A stretch of 64,000 nucleotides of DNA from TMP-7 sp038212445 (GTDB lineage Bacteria > Acidobacteriota > Terriglobia > Bryobacterales > Bryobacteraceae): assembly GCA_038212445.1 (NCBI GenBank), contig JBBQUM010000012.1, positions 124,001 through 188,000 on the forward strand, written 5' to 3'. Positions 44,420 to 53,646 of the stretch are shown here, piece after piece (the stretch's first letter is position 1; the number at the start of each line of letters is the position of its first letter). The notes under the pieces are model-generated. The model did not search any database. It saw only the letters and a list, made by a program, of their open reading frames with translations, and was not told the DNA's origin. Both the position numbers and the translations under genes were made by a program.

Positions 44420-45947
44420 GCGCAACCTCCATGGCCTTCGGCGTCCGGTTATCCACCTGAACTTCAACTCCGGCCTTGGTCTGATCGAGAATGCGAGCGT
44501 TCTGAGCGCTGATCGGTGGCATGAATGATTGTGTGAAGCAGCCCATCCAAACCATCAGGATGAGTAGCGGAAGCATCGCAACCCACTCACGCCCGACCAT
44601 GTCGGGCATATGGTGGCTGAGATCTTCCGAAGCCTTTCCAAAGAAAACGCGCTGGTAGAGCCAGAGCATATAGACCGCAGAGAGGATCACGCCGATGGCG
44701 GCGAAGACGGCCCAGGAGAAATGCGCGATGGCGGCGCCCTGAAGGACCAGGAATTCGCCGACGAAGTTATTCAACATCGGCAATCCCACGCTGGCGAGCG
44801 TCGTGATGAGGAAGACCGTTGACAGCCATGGGGCAGGAGTTGCCACACCGCCGTACGCCTTGATTTCAAGCGAGTGACGGCGCTCGGAGAGGAAGCCCAC
44901 CATGATGAAAAGCGCGCCCGTCGACACGCCGTGGTTCAGCATCTGGTAGACCGCGCCATCGAGCCCTTGCTGAGTAAACGAAAACAAGCCGAGTACGACG
45001 AAGCCCAGGTGACTGACCGACGAGTACGCCACCAGTTTCTTCATGTTCGGCTGGACCATTGCGACGAGTGCGCCGTAGATGATGCCGATGATCGCGAGGG
45101 CTGAAATCCATCCGGCACACGCTCTGGCGGCCTCGGGGAACATCGGCAGGCAGAATCGGATTAATCCGTAGGTCCCCATCTTCAGCATGACGCTGGCCAG
45201 CATGACTGAGCCGGCGGTGGGCGCTTCCACGTGCGCGTCAGGCAGCCAGGTGTGGAGCGGGAATAGCGGAACCTTGACGGCGAAAGCGATGAAGAACGCG
45301 AGGAACAGCAGCAGTTCTTCCTCCCAGCTGAAGCTGAGGCGTCCGCGCTGGATCATGGCGAGCAGGTCGACGTAATCGAAGGTGCCTGCGCGGTTGAAGA
45401 TGTAGATGATGCCGGTGAGCATCAGCACCGATCCGGCCATCGTGTACAGGAAAAATTTGACGGCCGCGTAGATGCGGCGCTCGTGTCCCCAGATGCCGAT
45501 CAAAAAGTACATGGGCACGAGGGCGACTTCCCAGAAGACGTAGAACAGGAACATGTCGAGCGCAAGAAACACGCCGATCAACCCGAATTCAAGCAGGATC
45601 AGGAACGCGAAGAATTCCTTCACGCGCTTGTCGATGTAGTTCCAGGAAATCAGTACGCAGATGGGAGTGAGCAGCGTCGTCAGGATCACCAGCCAGAGGC
45701 TGAGTCCGTCGAGCCCGACGTGGTAATTGATTCGCGGCGTGCTGATCCAGAGCAGTTTAGTTTCGAACTGGAAGCCCTTCGGCTGGCCGTACCACCAGGG
45801 TCCGATCAAACCGAGCGACATCAGAAACGTGAGGACGCCCAAGCCGAGCGCCACCATGCGGCTCATGCCCGGATTGGTCTTGGGCACCAGGAGCAGGATG
45901 AAAAATCCGATTAGTGGCAGGAACAGGACGATGTCGAGGAGCGTCAT
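44409..45947 (-). CDS. nuoM: NADH-quinone oxidoreductase subunit M
   Basis: Antiporter-like complex I subunit, 512 residues, about 14 TM helices. Motifs EFGLIGVFLALDMFLFYVFW, FAVKVPLFPLHTWLPDAHVE and SSVSHLGFVVLGL are typical of NuoM. The ATG at 45947 overlaps the nuoL stop by one base (TAATG), so translation is coupled; I prefer it to the upstream codon at 45962. Confidence 0.95.
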   Translation of the reverse strand: MTLLDIVLFLPLIGFFILLLVPKTNPGMSRMVALGLGVLTFLMSLGLIGPWWYGQPKGFQFETKLLWISTPRINYHVGLDGLSLWLVILTTLLTPICVLISWNYIDKRVKEFFAFLILLEFGLIGVFLALDMFLFYVFWEVALVPMYFLIGIWGHERRIYAAVKFFLYTMAGSVLMLTGIIYIFNRAGTFDYVDLLAMIQRGRLSFSWEEELLLFLAFFIAFAVKVPLFPLHTWLPDAHVEAPTAGSVMLASVMLKMGTYGLIRFCLPMFPEAARACAGWISALAIIGIIYGALVAMVQPNMKKLVAYSSVSHLGFVVLGLFSFTQQGLDGAVYQMLNHGVSTGALFIMVGFLSERRHSLEIKAYGGVATPAPWLSTVFLITTLASVGLPMLNNFVGEFLVLQGAAIAHFSWAVFAAIGVILSAVYMLWLYQRVFFGKASEDLSHHMPDMVGREWVAMLPLLILMVWMGCFTQSFMPPISAQNARILDQTKAGVEVQVDNRTPKAMEVAHVR

Positions 45948-47794
45948 TAGCGTAGCCCCCAACCCATGCCGATGTAGAGAATGACGAGCACTGAGCCAAG
46001 TACAACCCAGGCGGCGTAACTTCTGATATTGCCTGACTGGAACAGCCTCAGTACGTTGCCGATGTTGCGGGCGCGATGACCGATGCCATTCACTGAGCCG
46101 TCGATCAGCGTCACGTCGACGCCTTTCCAGAGCAGCGCGCGCGAGCCGTCCATTAGCGGATGAACGATGGTGGCGTCGTAGATTTCGTCCACCAAATACT
46201 TGTGGTGCAGCACGACGTAAATCGGGTGGAATGCCTTGGCGAGCGCTTTCGGCATATTGGGGGCGACCACGTAGAAGATGTAAGCGAGCAGAATGCCGCC
46301 AAATCCCGCCGCGAACGGCAGGTAGCGGATGAGCGGTTCCACTTCCGCTTCATGCATCGGCAGGATCGGTTCGAGAAATTGCGGGATGTTGATGAAGCCG
46401 CCGCCCAGCGAGAGCACCGCAAGGATCGCCAGCGGGACCCACATTACCGCAGGCGACTCGTGCGGATGATGATGGCCGCGATACTCGCCGAAGAAAGCCA
46501 GGAACAACGCGCGGAACACGTAAAACGCCGTCATGAACGCGGTGATGAGCCCGATCCAGTACCACAGCGGATCGTGAATGTAGGCGGCCTCAAGGATCAG
46601 ATCCTTGGACATCGCGCCGCTGGTGAATGGCAGGCCGGCGATGGCGACGCCTGCGCAAAACAGCACGGTTCCCGTAATCGGAATCTTCTTGAACAGCCCG
46701 CCCATATGCCGCAGGTCCTGCTCGCCGCTGAGTGCGTGAATCACGCTGCCGGCGCCGAGGAAGAGTAGCGCCTTGAAGAAGGCGTGCGTCATGAGGTGGA
46801 AGATGCCGGCCGAGTACGCGCCCGATCCCTCGGCGACGAACATGTAGCCGAGCTGAGAAACCGTCGAGTACGCGAATACCTTCTTGATGTCGTTCTGGAC
46901 CAGGCCGATTGAAGCGGCGATGAAAGCGGTGGCGAGTCCGATGCCGCCGACGACGTTCAAGGCCATCGGCGCCAGGTGGAAGAGCGAAGCCGAGCGCGCC
47001 ACCATGTACACGCCGGCGGTCACCATCGTCGCGGCGTGGATGAGCGCGCTGACGGGCGTGGGACCGGCCATCGCATCGGGCAGCCAGACAAACAGCGGAA
47101 TCTGCGCCGACTTGCCGGTGGCGCCGACAAACAGCAGCAGGCAGATTGCAGTAACCACGCCCGCGCTCGCCTCAGGCGTCATGCCGGCAGCTTTCGCGAA
47201 CACGGTGCCGAAGTCGAGCGAGCCGAAGTTGATGAAGATCAGGAAGGCGGCGAGCGAAAACCCGAAGTCGCCGATGCGGTTCACGATGAACGCTTTCTTG
47301 CCGGCGTCGCCCGCGAATTTCTCCAGGAAGTAGAAGCCGATCAGCAGGTAGCTACAGAGTCCCACACCTTCCCAGCCGACGAACAGCAGCAAGTAATTCG
47401 AAGCCAGCACCAGAATCAGCATGAAGAACATGAACAGATTCAGGTACGAGAAGAAGCGGTAATAGCCGCCATCGTGCGCCATGTAGCCGACGGCGTATAT
47501 ATGGATAAGGGAGCCGACGCCGGTAACCACGAGCAGCATGACGGCGGTAAGGCGGTCAATTGCGAAGTCGACGCCGATGTTGACGGTCCCGCTTTGGATC
47601 CAGGTGAAGTAGTGCTCGACGTAGGCCTTCTCGAGCGGCATCAGCTTCTGTAGCGAGAGCAGCACCCATGCAAGAGAGAGCAGCACGCTGCCGATGGCGA
47701 CCACATTGATGATCGTTTTCGGAAAACGCCTGCCGAAGATGCCGTTAATCGCGAAGCCGGCGAGGGGGAAGAAAGGTATGAGCCAGAGATTCAT
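45947..47794 (-). CDS. nuoL: NADH-quinone oxidoreductase subunit L
   Basis: Largest antiporter-like complex I subunit, 615 residues, with the long lateral helix at the C terminus. Recognisable motifs are DFAIDRLTAVMLLVVTGVGS, GWEGVGLCSYLLIGFYF, KSAQIPLFVWLPDAM and STVSQLGYMFVA. Lies 3 bp after nuoK and overlaps nuoM. Confidence 0.97.
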   Translation of the reverse strand: MNLWLIPFFPLAGFAINGIFGRRFPKTIINVVAIGSVLLSLAWVLLSLQKLMPLEKAYVEHYFTWIQSGTVNIGVDFAIDRLTAVMLLVVTGVGSLIHIYAVGYMAHDGGYYRFFSYLNLFMFFMLILVLASNYLLLFVGWEGVGLCSYLLIGFYFLEKFAGDAGKKAFIVNRIGDFGFSLAAFLIFINFGSLDFGTVFAKAAGMTPEASAGVVTAICLLLFVGATGKSAQIPLFVWLPDAMAGPTPVSALIHAATMVTAGVYMVARSASLFHLAPMALNVVGGIGLATAFIAASIGLVQNDIKKVFAYSTVSQLGYMFVAEGSGAYSAGIFHLMTHAFFKALLFLGAGSVIHALSGEQDLRHMGGLFKKIPITGTVLFCAGVAIAGLPFTSGAMSKDLILEAAYIHDPLWYWIGLITAFMTAFYVFRALFLAFFGEYRGHHHPHESPAVMWVPLAILAVLSLGGGFINIPQFLEPILPMHEAEVEPLIRYLPFAAGFGGILLAYIFYVVAPNMPKALAKAFHPIYVVLHHKYLVDEIYDATIVHPLMDGSRALLWKGVDVTLIDGSVNGIGHRARNIGNVLRLFQSGNIRSYAAWVVLGSVLVILYIGMGWGLR

Positions 47795-47797
47795 CGT

Positions 47798-48118
47798 TTA
47801 GTACTTCATCGAATCGACTTCATCGATTTCGAGCGTCTGACGATTCTTGAAAACGGTAAGGATGATCGCGAGGCCGACAGCCGCTTCCGCGGCGGCCACC
47901 ACCATCACGAAGAACGAGAAAATGTGCCCGTCGACAGCCTTCCACTTATAAGAGAAGGCGACAAAGCTCAGGTTCACCGCATTGAGCATCAGCTCAATCG
48001 ACATGAACACCGTGATGATGTTCTTGCGGTATAAGAAGCCGGCGATTCCCAGTCCAAACAGGACGGCGCTGAGAAGTAGGTACCACGACAGGGGGACGCT
48101 GGTGGGGATCGGGGGCAT
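47798..48118 (-). CDS. nuoK: NADH-quinone oxidoreductase subunit K
   Basis: Small three-helix complex I subunit, 106 residues, with the conserved glutamates on helices 2 and 3 (MSIELMLNAVNLSFVAF and VAAAEAAVGLAIIL). Start overlaps the nuoJ stop by one base. About six residues longer than the usual NuoK at the N terminus. Confidence 0.97.
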   Translation of the reverse strand: MPPIPTSVPLSWYLLLSAVLFGLGIAGFLYRKNIITVFMSIELMLNAVNLSFVAFSYKWKAVDGHIFSFFVMVVAAAEAAVGLAIILTVFKNRQTLEIDEVDSMKY

Positions 48119-48618
48119 TAGTCGATTTCCTTTCGCGCCAGGACGATCGCGCCGAGGATTGCGATGAGGATCAGCACCGAAGTGATTTCAAAGGGCAGCA
48201 GGTAGGCCGTGAACAGTTTTTGTCCGATCTGTTCGGCGCCACCGCCTGCGAATTTTCCGAACTGGACGCCTTCTCCCGGTGGAACCTTGGCCTGAATGAT
48301 GAAGGCAATGATGCCGAGAAACGCTGTAAGCAGCGGGACGCCGAAATACTTGGCGTAAGATCCTTTCTTCAGCTTCTTTTCGGTGCCCGCGTTCAGCAGC
48401 ATGATGACAAAGACGAAGAGCACCATGATGGCGCCGGCGTAAACCAGGAGCTGAGTTGCGGCGATGAACTCACCGCCGAGCAAGAGATACAGGACGGCTA
48501 ATGACCCCATCACGCCGATGAGCGAAAGGGCGCTCGAAATCGGATGCGTCTGGACAACCAGGTTAATGGCCGCGGCAACTGCGATGAAGGCGAACAGTAG
48601 AAAGAGAATGACGTCCAT
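48118..48618 (-). CDS. nuoJ: NADH-quinone oxidoreductase subunit J
   Basis: Membrane subunit of complex I, 166 residues, five TM helices. Conserved region SSALSLIGVMGSLAVLYLLL and EFIAATQLLVYAGAIMVLFV (the pi-bulge helix). Located directly after nuoH with 2 bp between, so the nuoI gene that usually stands here is absent. Confidence 0.96.
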   Translation of the reverse strand: MDVILFLLFAFIAVAAAINLVVQTHPISSALSLIGVMGSLAVLYLLLGGEFIAATQLLVYAGAIMVLFVFVIMLLNAGTEKKLKKGSYAKYFGVPLLTAFLGIIAFIIQAKVPPGEGVQFGKFAGGGAEQIGQKLFTAYLLPFEITSVLILIAILGAIVLARKEID

Positions 48619-48620
48619 GG

Positions 48621-49820
48621 TTACTTTGTCGTAAGAGCTACCAGCAAGCTCGTGATCAGAAGGTTGACCATCGCGATGGGGAACATTACCACCCAGGCGA
48701 AGCGCATGAGCTGGTCATAGCGGAACCGCGGCAGTGTCGCGCGGATCCAGATAAACAGAAACAGCACGAGGAAAACTTTGCCCGCAAACCAGAACAGCGG
48801 GAGCAGGATCGTGTTGACGATGGGGACCAGAAACAACGCGGCCAGTCCCAGGAAGATGACGCCGAATGCCGGCAGCGTGAACTTGTCGAGGGGCCGCGCA
48901 GGGTTCATGCCGTGATAAATCGAAATTACTCCGGCGAACGCGAAGACCAGCGTGGGGATGAAGTTGGCGCCGTAGGCTGGATTAAACAGCGGCTGCCAGC
49001 CGCCCAGGAACAGTAGCACCGCCATGCACGAGACGGTGATCATGTTGGCGTACTCGGCCATGAAGAACGCGGCGAATTTCATCGAACTGTACTCGGTATG
49101 GAAGCCGGCAACCAGTTCGTTCTCAGCTTCCGGCAAGTCGAAAGGTACGCGATTGGTTTCCGCGAATGCCGCGATCAGAAAAATGAAGAAGGCGAAGATT
49201 TGCGGCCAGGGACCCTGGAAGACGGCCCAGCGCGGGAAGATGTCGAGGTAGAAGCCGCCTTGCTTTTCGACGATGGCGCGCAGGCTGAGCGAGTTGGCCA
49301 GCAGCAGGGGCGATGCGATGGCGAGCGCCATCGGCAGTTCGTAGCTGATCATCTGGGCAGAACTGCGCAGTCCGCCGAGCAGGGCGTATTTATTGTTGGA
49401 CGACCAACCGGCCAGCGCGACGCCGTAGACTCCGATGGACGAGATAGCGAGGATGAACAGCACGCCGATGTTGAGGTCGGAAAGCTGCATGTAGGTCTGC
49501 CACGGTCCAACGTTAATGGCGGGTCCAAATGGGATCACCGAGATGGAAATCAGCGCGAAAAACACGGCCATAAACGGCGCCAGTAGGTAGAAGAACTTAT
49601 TCACGTGGGAGGGAATCATGTCCTCTTTGGTGATGAGCTTGACGACGTCGGCAAGCGGTTGGAGAAGACCATGGGGCCCAACGCGCCGGGGCCCAACGCG
49701 CAATTGAATATGCGCAATAACCTTCCGCTCGATCCACTGCAGGTAAGCAAGCGTAGTCATCAGGACGAAGGCGACGAGTCCGGCCTTGATGAGCGAGATG
49801 ATTAAGAATTCGAGGGTCAT
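48621..49820 (-). CDS. nuoH: NADH-quinone oxidoreductase subunit H
   Basis: Quinone-site membrane subunit of complex I, about 399 residues with eight TM helices. Motifs QWIERKVIAHIQLRVGPRRV, PHGLLQPLADVVKL and FAETNRVPFDLPEAENELVA are canonical. The ATG at 49820 begins MTLEFLIISLIKAG; upstream codons to 49871 translate a repeat sequence (SPLATRH) and are not coding. No ribosome-binding site is seen before 49820: the upstream bases are the heptamer repeat end. Translation may depend on reinitiation or on a site inside the repeat. Confidence 0.95.
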   Translation of the reverse strand: MTLEFLIISLIKAGLVAFVLMTTLAYLQWIERKVIAHIQLRVGPRRVGPHGLLQPLADVVKLITKEDMIPSHVNKFFYLLAPFMAVFFALISISVIPFGPAINVGPWQTYMQLSDLNIGVLFILAISSIGVYGVALAGWSSNNKYALLGGLRSSAQMISYELPMALAIASPLLLANSLSLRAIVEKQGGFYLDIFPRWAVFQGPWPQIFAFFIFLIAAFAETNRVPFDLPEAENELVAGFHTEYSSMKFAAFFMAEYANMITVSCMAVLLFLGGWQPLFNPAYGANFIPTLVFAFAGVISIYHGMNPARPLDKFTLPAFGVIFLGLAALFLVPIVNTILLPLFWFAGKVFLVLFLFIWIRATLPRFRYDQLMRFAWVVMFPIAMVNLLITSLLVALTTK

Positions 49821-49828
49821 GGGGAGCG

Positions 49829-50236
49829 CTAGTGGCGAGTGGCGAGTGGCGAGTGGCGAGTTAGCCCACAACGTTCGGTGATCGCCGCTGATAAGCCGTG
49901 AATTAATCGGCCCACCTCAAGCGATTTTTCTAACAGCGGCGCCAATCTCCCTTTCGCCATGTAGCTGAGCCTTTCTGCGATCATCAATTGCGTTTCAACT
50001 TCGCTTAACGAGCCTCGGGCGACGGACAGGTGGTACAAAAACTCGCGACTCCCGGTCCGGCTTTGACCTTCCGCAATGTTCGATGGTATTGAAACGACGG
50101 CTCTGCGCATCTGACTCGTCAACCCGTACAATTCCTCCTTAGGAAACTGTCTCGAAATCTTATAGACCTCTTCAACCAGATCCATAGCGCGTTGCCATAC
50201 GATCAACTCGCTGTACTTCTGCACCGTTGATTTCAA
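49829..50236 (-). CDS. four-helix-bundle protein (S23/ivp family, TIGR02436)
   Basis: 135 residues. The sequence SELIVWQRAMDLVEEVYKI, LTSQMRRAVVSIPSNIAEG and FLYHLSVARGSLSEVETQL is the S23-like four-helix bundle family, first seen in 23S rRNA intervening sequences. The last codons (RHSPLATRH) are read from the heptamer repeat, showing that the gene travels with the repeat. Inserted between nuoG and nuoH on the same strand. Function unknown, probable mobile-DNA passenger. No ribosomal stem is present, so this is a free-standing copy. Confidence 0.9.
   Translation of the reverse strand: MKSTVQKYSELIVWQRAMDLVEEVYKISRQFPKEELYGLTSQMRRAVVSIPSNIAEGQSRTGSREFLYHLSVARGSLSEVETQLMIAERLSYMAKGRLAPLLEKSLEVGRLIHGLSAAITERCGLTRHSPLATRH
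49831..49862. repeat. tandem heptamer repeat (AGTGGCG, four copies), left side
   Basis: AGTGGCG repeated four times plus AGT, starting 10 bp upstream of the nuoH ATG. With the inverted array at 50238-50265 it brackets the four-helix-bundle gene. Confidence 0.85.
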
Positions 50237-50237
50237 A

Positions 50238-50265
50238 ACTCGTCACTCGCCACTCGTCACTCGCC
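50238..50265. repeat. tandem heptamer repeat (ACTCGYC, four copies), right side
   Basis: ACTCGTC/ACTCGCC alternating twice, the reverse complement (cyclic permutation) of the left array. It supplies the last two codons and stop of nuoG (GGC GAG TGA on the minus strand), so nuoG now ends inside it. Confidence 0.85.
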
Positions 50266-52311
50266 AAAGATCTTCCCCGGCCCCTCCATTACACTGCTCA
50301 GCATTTTCGAATACCGTCCCAGCGTGCCCGACGTGAACAGAGTGTCGCGGGACGATCGGATTAGCTCGGGTCGAACCGTGGCGGGGACGCGGCCGTTCAC
50401 TGCTGCTGTCTGAGCCGCTCCACCTGTCGTCAGTACCGGCACCGGCACATTGTATCCGCGTACCTTCTGGCGAATCTCATCGAACACTTTTTCCTGCTTC
50501 CAAATGCCGACGCTCAGGCCCATTTCTTTGCCGATCAGGCCAATAATTTCCAGGTCGGTCTTGGTGCCCATCACCTTCGCGGCAGTCTTCACGCGCTGCA
50601 CTTCGCCGGTGACGTTGGTTACCGTTCCGTTCTTCTCGTACGCCGACGCTGCCGGTAGAATCAGGTCCGCCTGCCTCGCCGTCTCAGTCATGAACAGATC
50701 CTGCAACACGACGAATGCCTTCGATCCGACGAGCGCGCGATTCTTCAGCGGATTCGCTCCCACCACCCACAGAACGTCGAGGTCGGGGGACGCCAGCATC
50801 TGGTCGTACGCCATGCCGCCAGGACCGGGAACCAACCCCATGTCGTAGGCTCCGCGCGAATTCGAATAGTCCACCAGGCAAACGTACTTCACCGGAATGC
50901 CCAGGGAATCGCCGAACGCCACCAACTTGCCGACTGCCTCGCCCTTGATCGCGTCGCCGAACAGAATCGTCAGGTCACCTTCAGCGGCAAGCAAATCACG
51001 CAGTCCGTCGAGCGCCGCCAGTTCGCCGCCTTCCGTCACTCGGACGCTCTTGGCGGCGTAATTATCCTCGCGCACCGGACCCGCCGTCACGGCGTAGACA
51101 TGCGCCTGGTGATGCCGGTAATCAGCGCGAATCTGGAAGCTGAGAAGCGGATGCTGCTGCGCCAGGTCTGACCCGATCACCAGGACCGCTTTCGCCTTGT
51201 ACAGGTCGGCCACCGTCGCCAGCACGTCCTGCTTGCCGGAGAGCGCATCCAGAAGCGTCGCCACATCGCCTGTGCGATGGTGATCAATGTTCTCGGTACC
51301 CAGCGCTTCACGCGCGAACTTCTGCAGATAGAAATTTTCTTCGTTCGTCGTGTGGTTAGAGCCGATCACGCCAAACTTGCCGCCGCGGTCCAACGCAGCC
51401 TTGAACTTCCCTGAAATAACTTCGAGCGCCTCGCTCCAGGAGATCTCCTCGAACTTGTCGCCCACCTTCCGCAGCGGACTCTGCAACCGCTCCTGGCTAT
51501 GCACGAAGTCGAACGCGTAGCGGCCCTTGATGCAGAGGAATTCGTCGTTGATACCGGAGCGGTCCCTGTTATTGCCGCGTATGATCACGCCGTCACGTAC
51601 GCCCAGCGTCGTCTTGCAGCCGTTTGAACAGTGGGTGCAAATCGTGCCAACGTGCTGCATCTCCCACGGACGGGTCTGATAGCGGTACGTGCCCGACGTC
51701 AGCGCGCCAACGGGACAAATGTCGATGCAGGCGCCGCACTCGTCGCATTCCAGATGGTCGCTCTTATTCGGAATGATCTCCGAGATCACGCCGCGATTGC
51801 CGATGCCGAGCGCGCCCACGCCCATCCCCTCGTTGCAGATGCGTACGCAGCGATAGCAGAGAATGCAGCGCGGACCGTCGTAAAACACAACCGGCGACCA
51901 TTGTTTTTCGTCGACGTGATGCTTCACTTCGGTGAAACGGCTTTCGCCGGCGCCGTAGCGGAACACCATGTCCTGCAATTCGCACTCGCCGCCCTTATCG
52001 CACACCGGACAATCGAGCGGATGATTCGTCAGCAGGAATTCGAGCGTGCCCTTGCGCGCCTGCGCCACCGCCGGAGAATCCGTGTGGACAACCATTCCCT
52101 CAGCCACCGGCGTGGTGCAGCCGACCATCAGCTTCGGCGCCTTTTCGATTTCCACCAGGCACATGCGGCAGGCGGCCTGCAGCGTCAGTCCCTCGTAATA
52201 ACAGAAGGCGGGAATCTCGATGCCCGACGCCTTAGCCGCGTCGATCAGCAGAGTGCCCGGCGCGGCCTTTACTGTTTTGCCGTCGATTGTGAGAGTAACG
52301 AGATCGCTCAT
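50257..52311 (-). CDS. nuoG: NADH-quinone oxidoreductase subunit G
   Basis: Iron-sulfur subunit of the NADH-dehydrogenase arm, 684 residues. Cluster N1b ligands (CYYEGLTLQAACRMC...C), His/Cys N5 set (HPLDCPVCDKGGECELQ), ferredoxin-type N4 motifs CILCYRCVRIC and CDECGACIDICPVGAL, and the additional N7 site (CTHCSNGCKT) followed by the formate-dehydrogenase-like domain. Shorter than E. coli NuoG (about 908), typical of acidobacterial and many other complexes. The extreme 3' end lies in the heptamer repeat; a few C-terminal residues may have been replaced. Confidence 0.95.
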   Translation of the reverse strand: MSDLVTLTIDGKTVKAAPGTLLIDAAKASGIEIPAFCYYEGLTLQAACRMCLVEIEKAPKLMVGCTTPVAEGMVVHTDSPAVAQARKGTLEFLLTNHPLDCPVCDKGGECELQDMVFRYGAGESRFTEVKHHVDEKQWSPVVFYDGPRCILCYRCVRICNEGMGVGALGIGNRGVISEIIPNKSDHLECDECGACIDICPVGALTSGTYRYQTRPWEMQHVGTICTHCSNGCKTTLGVRDGVIIRGNNRDRSGINDEFLCIKGRYAFDFVHSQERLQSPLRKVGDKFEEISWSEALEVISGKFKAALDRGGKFGVIGSNHTTNEENFYLQKFAREALGTENIDHHRTGDVATLLDALSGKQDVLATVADLYKAKAVLVIGSDLAQQHPLLSFQIRADYRHHQAHVYAVTAGPVREDNYAAKSVRVTEGGELAALDGLRDLLAAEGDLTILFGDAIKGEAVGKLVAFGDSLGIPVKYVCLVDYSNSRGAYDMGLVPGPGGMAYDQMLASPDLDVLWVVGANPLKNRALVGSKAFVVLQDLFMTETARQADLILPAASAYEKNGTVTNVTGEVQRVKTAAKVMGTKTDLEIIGLIGKEMGLSVGIWKQEKVFDEIRQKVRGYNVPVPVLTTGGAAQTAAVNGRVPATVRPELIRSSRDTLFTSGTLGRYSKMLSSVMEGPGKIFGE

Positions 52312-52320
52312 ACAAAGTGG

Positions 52321-53643
52321 CTAGTGACTCGAGAGCACAAGCTCATGCGCCTTTCCGTGTGGACAGCTTCCGTCGAGATGCGCTTCAAACTCATCGCGAA
52401 ACTTCTCGACGAACGAGATCGTCGGCATGGCGGCAGCGTCACCAAGCGCGCAGAATGTGCGCCCCAGCATGCCTTTGCCGAGATCCCCAATCAAATCGAT
52501 GTCACTGCGTACCCCACGGCCGTCGTGGAAACGCATCAAAATCTTGCGCAGCCAAGTCGTCCCTTCACGGCAGGGAATGCACCACCCGCAGCTTTCATGT
52601 GCATAAAAGCGGATGATTCTCACCAGCGCCCGCACCATGCAGGTGTCTTCGTCCATCACCACCATCCCGCCGGAGCCAAGCATGCTCTTCGCCTTCGCCA
52701 GTGAATCGTAATCGCCAGGGATATCGCACTCATCGGCCTTCAACACCGGACACGACGAGCCACCGGGAATGACAGCCTTCAACTTCTTCCCATTGGGGAT
52801 GCCGCCCGCCACTTCATTCACAACGCGCAATAAATTGAAGCCGAGCGGCAGTTCGTAGACGCCGGGCTTGTTCACGTGACCCGACACGCACACCATGCGC
52901 GTCCCGCCGTTCTTCGGAGTGCCGAGCGCGGCATAAGCCGGTCCGCCGTCGCGAATGATGGCTGGGACTGCGGAAAACGTCTCGACGTTGCTCAATAGCG
53001 TGGGACACGCCCATGCGCCTGCGACTGCCGGAAACGGCGGCTTCAACCGCGGAATTCCACGCTTGCCTTCTAGCGAATCGAGCAGCGCCGTCTCTTCACC
53101 GCACTCGTAAGCGCCGGCGCCAGAATGCGTGTAGATGTCGAAATCGAACCCCGACCCCTGAATGTTCTTGCCCAACCAGCCCTTGGCGTACGCCTCGGCA
53201 ATGGCGCGGTCCATGTGATCGATCAGGTACCGATACTCGCCCCGAATGTAGATGTAGCCTTTGTGCGAGTCCACTGCCATGCCCGCAATCAGCATGCCCT
53301 CAATTAACTGATGGGGATCGTACTCCATCAGCAGGCGGTCTTTGCAGGTGCCCGGCTCAGACTCGTCGGCGTTCACCACGATGTACTTCGGCTTAGGATT
53401 TGTCCGAGGGACGAAACTCCACTTCAGACCCGACGGAAAGCCGGCGCCGCCGCGGCCCCGAAGCCCTGAAGCCTTCACCTCGTCGACAATCTGTTCCGGC
53501 GACATCTCACGCGCCTTCCAGAACGCCTTCATGCCGTCAGTGCCCAAATACGTATCGAGCGACTCGGAATTATCGATCCCGAAACGCTTACTGATCACCT
53601 TCACTTCCAGCGGACTGGGTTCGTTGAAAAGCTTCCTCGCCAT
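52321..53643 (-). CDS. nuoF: NADH-quinone oxidoreductase subunit F
   Basis: NADH- and FMN-binding subunit, 440 residues. NADH-binding GRGGAGFPSGLKW, FMN site (YECGEETALLDSLEG) and N3 cluster ligands (ESCGWCIPCREGTTW plus TFCALGDAA). Begins 3 bp after the nuoE stop and ends 9 bp before nuoG. Confidence 0.97.
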   Translation of the reverse strand: MARKLFNEPSPLEVKVISKRFGIDNSESLDTYLGTDGMKAFWKAREMSPEQIVDEVKASGLRGRGGAGFPSGLKWSFVPRTNPKPKYIVVNADESEPGTCKDRLLMEYDPHQLIEGMLIAGMAVDSHKGYIYIRGEYRYLIDHMDRAIAEAYAKGWLGKNIQGSGFDFDIYTHSGAGAYECGEETALLDSLEGKRGIPRLKPPFPAVAGAWACPTLLSNVETFSAVPAIIRDGGPAYAALGTPKNGGTRMVCVSGHVNKPGVYELPLGFNLLRVVNEVAGGIPNGKKLKAVIPGGSSCPVLKADECDIPGDYDSLAKAKSMLGSGGMVVMDEDTCMVRALVRIIRFYAHESCGWCIPCREGTTWLRKILMRFHDGRGVRSDIDLIGDLGKGMLGRTFCALGDAAAMPTISFVEKFRDEFEAHLDGSCPHGKAHELVLSSH

Positions 53644-53646
53644 CGA

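Noticed and set aside
49821..49871. nuoH start at 49871
   Set aside because: The extra residues translate the heptamer repeat (SPLATRH) and begin with TTG; homologues start at MTLEF.
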